DNA of 64,000 bases from Streptomyces sp. A012304. GTDB taxonomy: Bacteria; Actinomycetota; Actinomycetes; Streptomycetales; Streptomycetaceae. The DNA is taken from contig NZ_BQUN01000116.1 of NCBI RefSeq assembly GCF_026008495.1, forward strand, positions 33,277-97,276, read 5' to 3'. The notes under the pieces are model-generated. The model was not told the origin of the DNA and did not search any database. It was given only the letters and a program-made list of their open reading frames with translations. Positions 1-8,731 of the stretch are shown here, piece after piece (position 1 is the stretch's first letter; every line of letters begins with the position of its first letter). The translations under genes were made by a program, and so were the position numbers.

Positions 1-128
1 CCACGCCGATGAGAACGCGGTGCATCCGAGTCAGCTGGATTGGCGCGGCCACGCGTACTCCCCTCCCCTTGCGTCATGTTGCGCGCAACAGGGTGGCACA
101 TGTGTGCGGCGCACGTGTTGCCGGTCCG

Positions 129-1088
129 TCAGCTCTTCTGGGCGGTCGCCTTCGGCGAGGCCGTGGCGGCGGCCTGGGAGGCGGACGCCGAGGGGGACGC
201 CGACGGGGACCCCGACGGCGACTTCGAGGCGCCGGCGGACGTGGACGGGGCGGGCGTGGCGCCGGTGCCCGTGCCCGAACCGCCGCCCGTGCCCTCGCCG
301 TTGGCCGACCGGACCGAGGCGACCGCCTCCTTGGCCGCCTTCTCCGCCGCCTTGGTGAGGGTGTCCGCGCTGGGCGTCTTCTCGCCGGCCAGGCCCGCGC
401 CGTTGTAGTCGAGGATGACGACGACGTTCTCCACGCGCGCGACGACCGTCTGCTGCTTGAAGGCGCCTTCCTTCTTCTTCAGGTCGTAGCGCACACTGGT
501 CGCCTCGTCGCCCGCGCCGGTCAGCGGCTGCGTCTTGGTGTTGGTCGCGCCCGCGACCGCCTGGGCGTCCTGGACCTGCTTGGTGTAGTACTGCTGCGCC
601 TGCTGGTCGCCGGATCCCGTCGTCGCGTCGGACTCGAAGCGCAGCAGGGAGACGTTCAGCCAGCGGAACTGCGAGCCCTTCACGCCGTTGTTCTGGAGGC
701 TGGACCAGGAGCAGGAGCCGCGCGTCGCGGTGTCGCCGGACGTGCCCGCCTTGCCCTTCGTCCCCTTCGGCACCAGGTCGGTCAGCGTCTTCTTCGACAG
801 CACCGCGCACGGCTCCGGCAGCGTCTTGTACGCCGCCGCCTGGACGGTGGGCGTGGCGCTCGGGGAGGTGCTCGTGGTGACGCCGGCGTTCTCCTGGGCG
901 CCCGTGCCGGCGCCGTCGTCGGAGCCGGAGCCGGAGTCGGAGGAGCAGCCGGCGGCGATCAGCATCACGGGGAGTGCGGCCGCGGCGACGAGGACCCGGC
1001 TCAGGCCTCGGGTACGCTCCGTGCGCTCGGCACGCTGGTCACGCTGGTCGTCTCGCTGGGCTCGTCGCTGCATGGTTCCTTCACTCAT
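129..1088 (-). CDS. DUF3558-family lipoprotein with low-complexity tail
   Basis: Predicted exported lipoprotein of 319 residues; function unknown. The N-terminus has an Arg-rich stretch, a hydrophobic segment and a lipobox ending AAGC (Cys48), so it should be anchored to the outer face of the membrane. The central part (about residues 90-260) has the DUF3558 look, with conserved Cys residues around the CAVLSKKTL and GSCSW segments. The last 50 residues are almost only Ser, Ala, Pro, Gly and Thr, an unusual disordered C-terminal tail. An alternative ATG at 1073 has AAGGA just upstream and would shorten the protein by five residues. The next gene on this strand, upstream, is a second DUF3558 lipoprotein, so the two probably form a duplicated pair. 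Family assignment is from sequence pattern; no role is inferred. Confidence 0.85.
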   Translation of the reverse strand: MSEGTMQRRAQRDDQRDQRAERTERTRGLSRVLVAAAALPVMLIAAGCSSDSGSGSDDGAGTGAQENAGVTTSTSPSATPTVQAAAYKTLPEPCAVLSKKTLTDLVPKGTKGKAGTSGDTATRGSCSWSSLQNNGVKGSQFRWLNVSLLRFESDATTGSGDQQAQQYYTKQVQDAQAVAGATNTKTQPLTGAGDEATSVRYDLKKKEGAFKQQTVVARVENVVVILDYNGAGLAGEKTPSADTLTKAAEKAAKEAVASVRSANGEGTGGGSGTGTGATPAPSTSAGASKSPSGSPSASPSASASQAAATASPKATAQKS

Positions 1089-1206
1089 GACGCTCGTGGT
1101 TCCTGCGGTCGGATCGGGTCCGAGGGGCCACGGTACGCGGTGAAGAAGCTGTGTGGTTCCGGTTCCGGCGCTTCGCGCGCGGCCGGCGGCCGGGGCCGAA
1201 CGGGCC

Positions 1207-2085
1207 TCAGCCGGCGAGGGAGTCGGCGAGCTGGGAGGCCAGTTTCCGGGCCCTGTCCTGCATTTCCTTGCTGTCCGGAACGGTGCCGATCGTCGTCGGC
1301 TGCTCCTCGTACTGGACGGTCACGATGACGTTGGACGTGCGGAACGCCACAGTCACCGTGCGCTGTTTGGCCGTCGAGCCGGAGCTGCTGAGGGTGTCGT
1401 CGATGAACGCCTCGTCGCCCAGGTCGTCGAGGAGACGGGGCTGGAGGTCGGCGGGGGCGGTGGAAGCGGAGGGGGAGCCGGAGGAGCCGGTAGAACCGGC
1501 AGAACCGGAAGAGCCGGAGGAATTGGGGGAATCGGGGGAATCGGACAGGGCGGCGGAGGGGGACGCCAGGGCGCTGACGCCGGTGCCGGGGGTCGGGGTG
1601 GCGCTCGGCGTGGAGGTCGTCTGGGAGGCGGTGGGCGCCGGGAGGTCGGCCGCGGTCACCTTCTGCGCGAACAGCTCCTCCGCCTCGCTGTCGTCGCTGA
1701 CCGCGTTGTCGTACGACACCACGCGTTCGAAGTCGACGGAGAGGTGGTCGGTGGCGTCGGCCGACTGCACCTGCCAACGGCAGCCCGCCTTGCGGTCGGT
1801 GTCGTACGTGAGGGTCGCCTCGCCCGCGTAGGCGGCCTCGCGCTGGGTCTCGTCGGTGATCTGCGCGATGCCGGGCAGGAGGGAGTCGAGGGTGGAGCGG
1901 CTGACCGCCCCGCAGGCCTGCGGGAGGCTGTCGTACCGGCCGGGCTGGGCGGCGGCGGTCGCGGTGCCGGACCCGCCGGGGTTGGAGTTGTCCGACGCTT
2001 CGCCGTCGGCGGAGCTTCCGGTGCAGCCGGCCAGCAGGGCCGCGAGGAGTGCGGCGACGCCGGGTACGTACGCCTTCCGCTGCAC
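1207..2085 (-). CDS. DUF3558-family lipoprotein, second copy
   Basis: Lipoprotein of 292 residues starting at GTG 2085, chosen because GAGAGGAG lies 6-7 bases upstream and the lipobox LLAGC (Cys21) then follows a normal signal peptide; longer in-frame starts would put a non-hydrophobic 49-residue extension in front. It shares the DUF3558 layout with the neighbouring lipoprotein, including the CGAVSRSTL and GCRWQV segments. Here the low-complexity Ser/Pro/Gly/Thr block sits in the middle of the chain (about residues 150-215), not at the end, and splits the folded part in two. Function unknown; probably a surface protein. It is divergent from rtcB, so the 246-base gap holds both promoters. Confidence 0.85.
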   Translation of the reverse strand: MQRKAYVPGVAALLAALLAGCTGSSADGEASDNSNPGGSGTATAAAQPGRYDSLPQACGAVSRSTLDSLLPGIAQITDETQREAAYAGEATLTYDTDRKAGCRWQVQSADATDHLSVDFERVVSYDNAVSDDSEAEELFAQKVTAADLPAPTASQTTSTPSATPTPGTGVSALASPSAALSDSPDSPNSSGSSGSAGSTGSSGSPSASTAPADLQPRLLDDLGDEAFIDDTLSSSGSTAKQRTVTVAFRTSNVIVTVQYEEQPTTIGTVPDSKEMQDRARKLASQLADSLAG

Positions 2086-2331
2086 GGTCGGCTCCTCTCG
2101 ACGGTCACGTCGTGGGTGACAAGGGTGACGGGTGTGACTCGTGGGGGCAGGTGGTGGCTCGCCCGTCCAGTGTCCCCGCTGGTTATTCGCTTGCCGGTCG
2201 GGGGCGGCCCCGGCAGACAATGTGTATCGCACGCACCACCGTGGATGCCGGTCCGTCGTCCCATTCGTCGACCTTGGCGCCGGTTTTGCGATTCAAGACT
2301 TCTGTTGTGTTTCCGGGGGAATGAGGACGAC

Positions 2332-3525
2332 ATGTCGTACGTGGAGATGCCGGGCGCGAAGGTGCCGATCCGGCTGTGGACCGATCCTGCGACGGTGGAG
2401 GAGGGCGCGCTCCAGCAGCTGCGCAACGTCGCGACGCTGCCGTGGATCAAGGGGCTGGCCGTGATGCCGGACGTCCACTACGGCAAGGGCGCGACGGTCG
2501 GGTCGGTCATCGCGATGCGGGGCGCGGTGTGCCCGGCAGCGGTGGGTGTGGACATCGGCTGCGGGATGTCGGCGGTGAAGACCTCGCTGACGGTGAACGA
2601 CCTGCCCGGCGACCTGTCCCGGCTGCGGTCGAAGATCGAGCAGGCCATTCCGGTGGGCCGGGGGATGCACGACGACCCCGTCGACCCGACGCGGCTGTAC
2701 GGCTTCGCGGCCACGGGCTGGGAGGACTTCTGGCAGCGGTTCGACGGCGTGGCCGAAGCGGTCAAGTTCCGTCACGACCGGGCGGAGAAGCAGATGGGAA
2801 CGCTGGGTTCCGGTAACCATTTCGTCGAAGTGTGCACGGACACGACCGGTTCCGTCTGGCTGATGCTGCACTCCGGTTCCCGCAACATCGGCAAGGAACT
2901 GGCCGAGTTCCACATCGGCGTGGCCCAGAAGCTGCCGCACAACCAGAACCTGATCGACCGTGACCTGGCCGTCTTCATCGCGGACACCCCGCAGATGGCG
3001 GCCTACCGAAACGACCTGTTCTGGGCGCAGGAGTACGCGAAGTACAACCGCACGATCATGATGGCGCTCCTGAAGGACGTCATCCGCAAGGAGTTCAAGA
3101 AGGCCAGGCCGACCTTCGAGCCGGAGATCAGCGCCCACCACAACTACGTGGCCGAGGAGCGCTACGACGGGATGGACCTGCTCGTCACCCGCAAGGGCGC
3201 GATCCGGGCCGGCTCCGGCGAGTACGGGATCATCCCCGGGTCCATGGGCACGGGTTCGTACATCGTGAAGGGCCTCGGCAACGAGAAGGCCTTCAACTCG
3301 GCGTCGCACGGCGCGGGCCGGCGGATGAGCCGCAACGCGGCCAAGCGCCGCTTCTCGACCAAGGACCTGGAGGAGCAGACGCGGGGCGTGGAGTGCCGCA
3401 AGGACTCCGGTGTGGTGGACGAGATCCCGAGCGCGTACAAGCCGATCGAGCAGGTCATCGATCAGCAGCGGGACCTCGTCGAGGTGGTGGCGAAGCTGAA
3501 GCAGGTCGTCTGTGTGAAGGGCTGA
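2332..3525 (+). CDS. rtcB: RNA-splicing ligase RtcB
   Basis: RtcB joins RNA 2',3'-cyclic phosphate or 3'-phosphate ends to 5'-OH ends using GTP and manganese, in RNA repair. The 397-residue protein carries the family signatures: the metal-site DIGCGM segment, GSGNHFVEV, the HSGSRNIG histidine segment, and the guanylylated histidine in SHGAGRRMSR (His326). ATG 2332 is preceded by GAGGA; the reading frame stays open far upstream, but that extension is low-complexity and lies antisense to the lipoprotein gene. No archease or RtcA/RtcR gene is adjacent. Length is normal for the shorter bacterial RtcB type. Transcription probably ends at the strong hairpin at 3538-3585. Confidence 0.95.
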   Translation: MSYVEMPGAKVPIRLWTDPATVEEGALQQLRNVATLPWIKGLAVMPDVHYGKGATVGSVIAMRGAVCPAAVGVDIGCGMSAVKTSLTVNDLPGDLSRLRSKIEQAIPVGRGMHDDPVDPTRLYGFAATGWEDFWQRFDGVAEAVKFRHDRAEKQMGTLGSGNHFVEVCTDTTGSVWLMLHSGSRNIGKELAEFHIGVAQKLPHNQNLIDRDLAVFIADTPQMAAYRNDLFWAQEYAKYNRTIMMALLKDVIRKEFKKARPTFEPEISAHHNYVAEERYDGMDLLVTRKGAIRAGSGEYGIIPGSMGTGSYIVKGLGNEKAFNSASHGAGRRMSRNAAKRRFSTKDLEEQTRGVECRKDSGVVDEIPSAYKPIEQVIDQQRDLVEVVAKLKQVVCVKG

Positions 3526-3537
3526 GGCCTTGCCGAC

Positions 3538-3585
3538 GTGAAGGGCCCGGACCGTGCTCGAGTTCCAGCGGTCCGGGCACTTCAC
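3538..3585. terminator. Bidirectional hairpin between convergent genes
   Basis: Inverted repeat of 17 bases per arm with one mismatch (3538-3554 and 3569-3585), 14-base loop, between the stop of rtcB and the stop of the dikinase-like gene. The stem reads GTGAAG.GCCCGGACCG on one side. No U-tract, as is usual in Streptomyces. Confidence 0.75.
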
Positions 3586-3597
3586 GCTGTCCGGCGG

Positions 3598-6018
3598 CTA
3601 CGGCACGAGGTGTGCCGGGCCGACGCGGCCCGCCGCGCAGTCCAGGGTGATGGTCTCGGCGCGCAGGAGCCGTTCGAAGGCCGCCTCACCGCAGCCGATG
3701 GCCGCCGGTATGCCGAACTCCGCGCACCGGATCGTCATGTGCGAGGCGGCCCCGCCGTACTTGGTGACCAGACCCGCGATGTCGTGCGAGAAGAGCCACT
3801 CGTAGCCGGGGTCGGCGTTCTCCGCGAGGACGACCCGCCCGGCCAGAGCCCGCACGGACGGCTGTTCCGGCAGCCCCGAGACGGCGACCGCGGGTGCGGT
3901 CGTACGGCGCGAGGTCACGAAGTTCGGCAGCCGGACCTGGCTCTCGATGACCTCCACGTCCCGCAGACCGGTGATCACGTCGGGCAGATGGATCCGCGCC
4001 TGGAGCGCGTGGTGCTCCCGGTTGTGCTCGGCGAGCAGGCGCAGCCGGTCGATGTCCGCCCCGGTCAGCTCGCGGTTGGCCTGGCCGAGCAGGTCCTCGA
4101 CCGAGAGGAAGGACAGGTCGTCCCGGCTGAGGCCGTGCCGCGCCCCGAACTCCGCGAGGAAGTCCAGCGCGTGGCTGAGGTTCTTGGTGAACTCGAACTT
4201 GTACCGCTCGCGCAGCACCCGGGTCTCCCGGACGAAGTCCAGCAGGACGTCCGCGCCGAAGTCGAAGCCGAACTCGTCCAGCTTGGCCTGGATCGCCTTC
4301 TTCGCCGCCTCCGGCAGGACGTACGGGGCACCGCCGGCCGCGGTCTCCCGGTGGGTGCGCCGGGCGGCCAGGTAGCGGTCGGGGGCGTCCCGGTACGACG
4401 GCACCGTGATGTCGTAGGTGCCGGGCCGCAGGTGGCCGTAGCGGGCGAGGAAGTCCTCCCGGGGCAGGGCGCCGCGCTGATGGCGGTCGAGGTCCGCGGT
4501 GAACTCGGTGGACACCGTCTCGACGGTGGTGAGGAACCCGTCGTGCTCCTCCCGGGAGATCACGCCGGTGGCGAGCAGGGACCGCCAGAACGCGGTGGCG
4601 ATGAACGCGCCGCGCACCACCACCGAGAAGGGCAGCGTGCCGTAGGCCGCGCCGTCGTCGAGCAGGGTCTCCGCGACCAGCAGCGGATGCTCGTCCCCGG
4701 CCGCCGCCAGGGTGCGCTCCCGGCGGGCGGTGAGTGCCACGATGCGGCACCGCATCTCCTCGAACTGGCCGTCTCCACCGCGCACCACACGGGTCGTCAG
4801 CCGCCTCAGGCAGTCGCGCAGCCGGTCGATCTCGCCCTGGTCGAAGCCCGCCTCGGCCATCCGCCGCTCGTGCTCGGGGAAGTCGAACGCGAGGGAGGTG
4901 GCGCAGATGTCGAACTCCGCCTTGTCGTGCAGTTCGGGGAACGCGCGCAGCCGGTCCAGGTAGTGGTCGATCAGCTTGTGCGAGAGCTCCGGCCCCAGGT
5001 CGGCGGGGAGATAGGAGTTGAAGTCGTTGCGGATGTCCACGTAGGGGTGGCCGCCCAGGGTCACCATGAGGTGGTGGGGTGCCGGGTCGTGGTAGCCGAG
5101 CCTGCGGCGGGCCTCGCGCCAGACGTCCTTCATCACCAGCCGGCGATACAGGGACACCGCGAGCGGCCGGGGGCGGGTGCCGATGATCTCGGCCGGGTTC
5201 CAGTCGGTCATGTCGCTGTACGCGGTGCGGGAGCCGTACACCCCGGTCCGGGGGCGGTCCCGGTCCCGGATCACCGCCTTGACGCCGTCCAGGGCGGCGC
5301 GCACGTAGGCGTCCGCCGCCGCGTGCGCCGGGCCCGCGGCGACCAGGGGGCGGACCTGGAACACATGGACCCGGCCGCCGCTGACGGCGAACTCCATGTC
5401 GAGGTCGTCCTCGCCGGTGAGGTCCATGACCTCCCGCAGGGTGGCGACGACGGCGTCGAGCGGCGCGTCGAGCGAGGCGGGGTCCGCGCCGTGGTGGACG
5501 CGGACCACGCGCTGGGTGTCGCCCGCGCCCGCGGTGACCGTGTCGGTGCGGCCGCCCTCGTCGTAGTTGACGACCAGGTAAGGGCCCGAACTCTGGAGTT
5601 CGCGGGAGAGCACCACGCCGCTCATGGTCACGTCCCGCAGCATGGGCTGGACGAGGATCTCGAACCCGCCGAGGTCCGTCCCGTCCTCGGGCGGCTTCCG
5701 CTCGTAGGCGCGGACGACGGCGTCCACGGCGTCCGCCACCGCCCGGGGGTCGTCCGTCACCACGTCCAGGACGCTGTCGTACACACCGGCCGCGGAGTCC
5801 GTGGCGGTGTCCTCGCACGCGGCGCTGGAGCGGACCACGGTGCGCCGCCCGGCGTAGCGGGACTGTATCCGGCGCACGCAGCCGTCCCGGTCGGCGGCCC
5901 ATTCGGCGACCGTGAGCGTCAGCTGGTCGAGCACTGTCGCGGTGGTCAGACGGGGGCGGAGCCGGTCCAGGGTCTGGGCCTTCGTCCCGAGCGGCACCCG
6001 GGGCGTGGGGGAGGTCAT
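3598..6018 (-). CDS. PEP synthase/rifampicin-phosphotransferase-like dikinase
   Basis: 806-residue protein with the three-part layout of swivelling dikinases. Residues about 1-235 resemble the PEP/pyruvate-binding ATP domain (VVRSSAACEDT segment, ending at VHVFQVRPL). Residues 240-700 form a variable substrate domain with a WNPAEIIG segment. The C-terminal 100 residues form the mobile phosphohistidine domain, with the expected His760 in GGAASHMT. Such enzymes split ATP and pass a phosphate through the histidine to a small acceptor: pyruvate/water in PEP synthase, rifampicin in Rph. There is no separate PEP-binding barrel of full PEP-synthase length, so Rph-like chemistry on an unknown acceptor is more likely. 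Its ATG overlaps the stop of the racemase-like gene (ATGA), so it is translated with the Mur-like operon. The acceptor cannot be read from the sequence. Confidence 0.85.
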   Translation of the reverse strand: MTSPTPRVPLGTKAQTLDRLRPRLTTATVLDQLTLTVAEWAADRDGCVRRIQSRYAGRRTVVRSSAACEDTATDSAAGVYDSVLDVVTDDPRAVADAVDAVVRAYERKPPEDGTDLGGFEILVQPMLRDVTMSGVVLSRELQSSGPYLVVNYDEGGRTDTVTAGAGDTQRVVRVHHGADPASLDAPLDAVVATLREVMDLTGEDDLDMEFAVSGGRVHVFQVRPLVAAGPAHAAADAYVRAALDGVKAVIRDRDRPRTGVYGSRTAYSDMTDWNPAEIIGTRPRPLAVSLYRRLVMKDVWREARRRLGYHDPAPHHLMVTLGGHPYVDIRNDFNSYLPADLGPELSHKLIDHYLDRLRAFPELHDKAEFDICATSLAFDFPEHERRMAEAGFDQGEIDRLRDCLRRLTTRVVRGGDGQFEEMRCRIVALTARRERTLAAAGDEHPLLVAETLLDDGAAYGTLPFSVVVRGAFIATAFWRSLLATGVISREEHDGFLTTVETVSTEFTADLDRHQRGALPREDFLARYGHLRPGTYDITVPSYRDAPDRYLAARRTHRETAAGGAPYVLPEAAKKAIQAKLDEFGFDFGADVLLDFVRETRVLRERYKFEFTKNLSHALDFLAEFGARHGLSRDDLSFLSVEDLLGQANRELTGADIDRLRLLAEHNREHHALQARIHLPDVITGLRDVEVIESQVRLPNFVTSRRTTAPAVAVSGLPEQPSVRALAGRVVLAENADPGYEWLFSHDIAGLVTKYGGAASHMTIRCAEFGIPAAIGCGEAAFERLLRAETITLDCAAGRVGPAHLVP

Positions 6019-7163
6019 GCGCATCGTTCCTGTTCGGTCGAGTACGGCAACTGCCGGACGGTCCTCGGCGTCGCGGGGGCCAGCCGGACCAGGACCTCGG
6101 TGTTGATCGTGCCCGCGGCGTCGGCCCACTCCTGGACGCCGAGCCGCTGACCGGGCCGGTCGCCGAGCAGGACCACCTCGTCGCCGGTCGCGGCGCGCGG
6201 GACCCGGGTGACGTCCACGTTGAGGTGGCCCATGCCGACCTGGCCCACGACGGGGACGCGGACGCCGCCGACGAGGACCCGGCCCCGGCCGCCCAGGGCC
6301 TTGGGCAGCCCGTCGGCGAAACCGACCGGGACGGTCGCGACGACGGCCGGACGGGCGGGTGTCCAGGAGGCGCCGTAGCCGACGGGTGTGCCGGCCGGCA
6401 CCTGCCGCAGTTGCTCGATCCGTGAGGTCATCGACAGCACCGGGCGGAACTCCGGCAGGTCGGGCAGGAGGGCGGGGCTGTGGGAGGGCCCCAGCCCGTA
6501 GAGCAGGATGCCCGGCCGGACCATCTCCATGGCGGTCCGGCGGTGCAGCCCGGCGGCGATGCCGGGACTGGCCAGCACATGGCGCGCGGGCCGCCGCCCG
6601 AGCAGCGCGGTGGCCGCCCGGCAGGCCACGTCGAAGCGCGCCAGCTGCTCGTCGACCAGCTCCGGCGCGGTGCCCGACAGATGGGTGCACAGCCCTTCGA
6701 CGACCAGGTCGTCCAGCGCGGTGATCCGGGCGAGGGCGTCGGTGTCCGCCGGGTCCAGGCCGTAGCGGCACAGGCCGGTGTCGAACTCCAGGTGCACCCG
6801 GGCCGGGCGCCCCAGCGCGGTGGCCGCCCGGCTCAGCGCCCGGGCCTGGGACTCGGCGTACACCGTCTGCCGGACGCCCGAGCGGATCAGGCCGGGCAGG
6901 TCGGCGGCGGCGACATGGCCCAGAACCAGCACCGGTACGTCGATCCCGGCCTCGCGCAGCCGGAACGCCTCCTCGGCGTGGGCGACGGCCAGGTGCCCGA
7001 CACCGTGCCGGACGAGCAGCCGGGAGAACGGCACCAGACCGTGGCCGTAGGCGTCGGCCTTGACCACGCCCATCAGGACGGTGTCGGGGCCGACGAGCCG
7101 GCGTACGGCGGCGAGGTTGCTGACGACGGCGGCCTCGCTGAGCTCCACTGACAGACGGTTCAC
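6015..7163 (-). CDS. Divergent alanine-racemase-like PLP enzyme
   Basis: 382-residue fold-type III PLP racemase. The PLP lysine is in VVKADAYGHG (Lys35), and the second catalytic tyrosine is in VGYGASW (Tyr263). Three positions that shape the alanine racemase active site differ from the usual pattern: Glu126 where the carbamylated Lys of the KVDTGMGR motif normally stands, Gly312 instead of Asp after the conserved Met, and Thr355 instead of the Tyr of the INYE motif that contacts the substrate side chain. This points to a changed substrate, possibly serine or another small amino acid. Start GTG 7163 was chosen for GGTGGG just upstream; GTGs at 7172 and 7175 are alternatives. It follows the MurD-like gene by 14 bases and overlaps the dikinase gene by four. 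Confidence 0.88.
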   Translation of the reverse strand: MNRLSVELSEAAVVSNLAAVRRLVGPDTVLMGVVKADAYGHGLVPFSRLLVRHGVGHLAVAHAEEAFRLREAGIDVPVLVLGHVAAADLPGLIRSGVRQTVYAESQARALSRAATALGRPARVHLEFDTGLCRYGLDPADTDALARITALDDLVVEGLCTHLSGTAPELVDEQLARFDVACRAATALLGRRPARHVLASPGIAAGLHRRTAMEMVRPGILLYGLGPSHSPALLPDLPEFRPVLSMTSRIEQLRQVPAGTPVGYGASWTPARPAVVATVPVGFADGLPKALGGRGRVLVGGVRVPVVGQVGMGHLNVDVTRVPRAATGDEVVLLGDRPGQRLGVQEWADAAGTINTEVLVRLAPATPRTVRQLPYSTEQERCA

Positions 7164-7177
7164 GGGTCCCACCACCG

Positions 7178-8590
7178 TCAGCGTCCGGCGGCGAGCGCGA
7201 CGGGCGGGTGCTGCGGGGCGTCCGGCAGGGACGCCCGCACCAGCTCCTTGAACAGGGTCCCGCGCCGGCGGTGGTCGGTGAACATGTCCTTGCTGTTGGC
7301 GCCCGGGCTGAACAGGACCGCCTGGCCCGGGAGCGCGGTGCGCCGGGCGAGCGCGAGGGCCTCTTGCAGGGAGTCGGCGGGCGTGACGTCGGTGTAGCCG
7401 TGCAGGCGCGCGGCCTCGGTGATCCGGGGCGCGGTCTCCCCGATGGTGATCACATGGGCGGCGCGGCCGGTGAGTGCCGCCGCCAGGCCGTCGAAGTCGG
7501 CGTCCTTGTCGTCCTTGCCGCCGGTGATGAGCACCACCGGCCGGTCGGGGAAGGACTCGACGGCGTGCAGCACCGACCAGGGGTTGGTCGCCTTGGAGTC
7601 GTTGTAGTACTCCACGCCGTCCAGCGTCGCCACGTACTCGACCACGTGCTCGCGGCCCGTGTACTCGGCGATCATCGTGTCCATCGCCTCCTGTCCCACG
7701 TCCCACAGCAGCCCGACGGCGAGGGTGGCGAGGATGTTGGGGGTGGCGGACCTGACGCGCAGCTCGCCCAGGCGGGCCAGGGTGCGGCGGTGCGAGCCGG
7801 TCCTGGCGGTGATGCGGTCCCCGGAGAGGAACACGCCGTCGACTCCCTCGGGGAGTTCGCCGCGCGTGCTGAAGTACAGCACCCGGCCGGGGGTGGTGGC
7901 GGCGATGCGCCGGCATATCTCGTCGTCGTGGTTGGCGACGGTGTTCTGGAGGGTGGTGTGGTGCCGGACGACGCGCGACTTCAGCTCGACGTAGTGCTCC
8001 CAGGTGTAGAGGTTCATGTGCTCGGCCCGCACGTTGGTGAGCACGCTGGTCAGGGGCCGGAACCGGTGGCAGTTCTCCAGCTGGCCGGCGCTGACCTCGA
8101 TGACGGCCACCGAGTCGGCCGTCAGGTCCGGCAGGACGGAGGTGAACGGCAGGCCGATGTTGCCGGCGACCTGGGTGTCCCGGCCGGCGGCCCGCATGAG
8201 GTTCCCGATCAGGGTGGTCGTGGTCGACTTCCCGTTGGTGCCGGTGATGGCGATGACCGGACTCGGGCACAGCTCGTATGCCAGTTCGATCTCGCTCCAG
8301 ATCGGGATGGACAGCGTCCGCGCGGAGGTGAGCACCGGCAGGTCGTCGAGCACGCCCGGGCTGCGCACGATCAGGTCGAAGCCGGCCGCGTCCGGCGGCT
8401 GCGTGCCGAGGACGTAGGTGATCGGGTGCCCGGGCAGTGCGGCCAGCCGGGCCAGTGGCGCGGTGAGTTCGTCGGCGTTCCGGGTGTCGGTGACGGTCAC
8501 CCGCGCACCCTGCGCGGCACAGCGCGAGGCCGCGCTCTCCCCGCTGGCTCCCAGGCCGATGACCAGGATGTTTGCATGGTTGAGCAGCAC
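7178..8590 (-). CDS. MurD-like Mur ligase
   Basis: 470-residue ATP-dependent amide ligase of the Mur family, closest in pattern to MurD (UDP-MurNAc-L-Ala:D-Glu ligase). The N-terminal Rossmann segment GLGASGESAA and the P-loop ITGTNGKST (115-123) are intact. The C-terminal DSKATN segment and the SPGANSKDMF segment are typical of MurD. The central signature is divergent: VRAEHMNLYTW (187-197) replaces the usual NISPDHLDRH-type motif, and SAGQL replaces SSFQL. Lys204 could be the carbamylated lysine. GTG 8590 was chosen for GGGGG upstream. It is separated from the MurE-like gene by 141 bases. The canonical murD of a Streptomyces lies in the dcw cluster, so this is a paralogue whose donor amino acid is uncertain. 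Confidence 0.85.
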   Translation of the reverse strand: MLLNHANILVIGLGASGESAASRCAAQGARVTVTDTRNADELTAPLARLAALPGHPITYVLGTQPPDAAGFDLIVRSPGVLDDLPVLTSARTLSIPIWSEIELAYELCPSPVIAITGTNGKSTTTTLIGNLMRAAGRDTQVAGNIGLPFTSVLPDLTADSVAVIEVSAGQLENCHRFRPLTSVLTNVRAEHMNLYTWEHYVELKSRVVRHHTTLQNTVANHDDEICRRIAATTPGRVLYFSTRGELPEGVDGVFLSGDRITARTGSHRRTLARLGELRVRSATPNILATLAVGLLWDVGQEAMDTMIAEYTGREHVVEYVATLDGVEYYNDSKATNPWSVLHAVESFPDRPVVLITGGKDDKDADFDGLAAALTGRAAHVITIGETAPRITEAARLHGYTDVTPADSLQEALALARRTALPGQAVLFSPGANSKDMFTDHRRRGTLFKELVRASLPDAPQHPPVALAAGR

Positions 8591-8731
8591 GTACAGCCCC
8601 CGTGGTGGTTTCCGGCCCGCCCCGGACCGCAAGGGTCGGGGCGGGGCCGCCGGAGCCGGCCCCGGCGCCCGGTGCTCGGGCGGGGCGCGGCTCGGTCGGT
8701 GAAGTGGATGCGGATTCGCTCGGCCGGCCCG

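Noticed and set aside
1153..2331. Upstream extension of the RtcB frame by about 390 codons
   Set aside because: The extension is Gly/Arg/Val-rich, lies antisense to a lipoprotein gene, and RtcB has a good RBS and normal length from 2332.
3538..6150. Plus-strand open frame of about 870 codons opposite the dikinase gene
   Set aside because: No recognisable motif; biased composition; the minus strand carries clear catalytic motifs.
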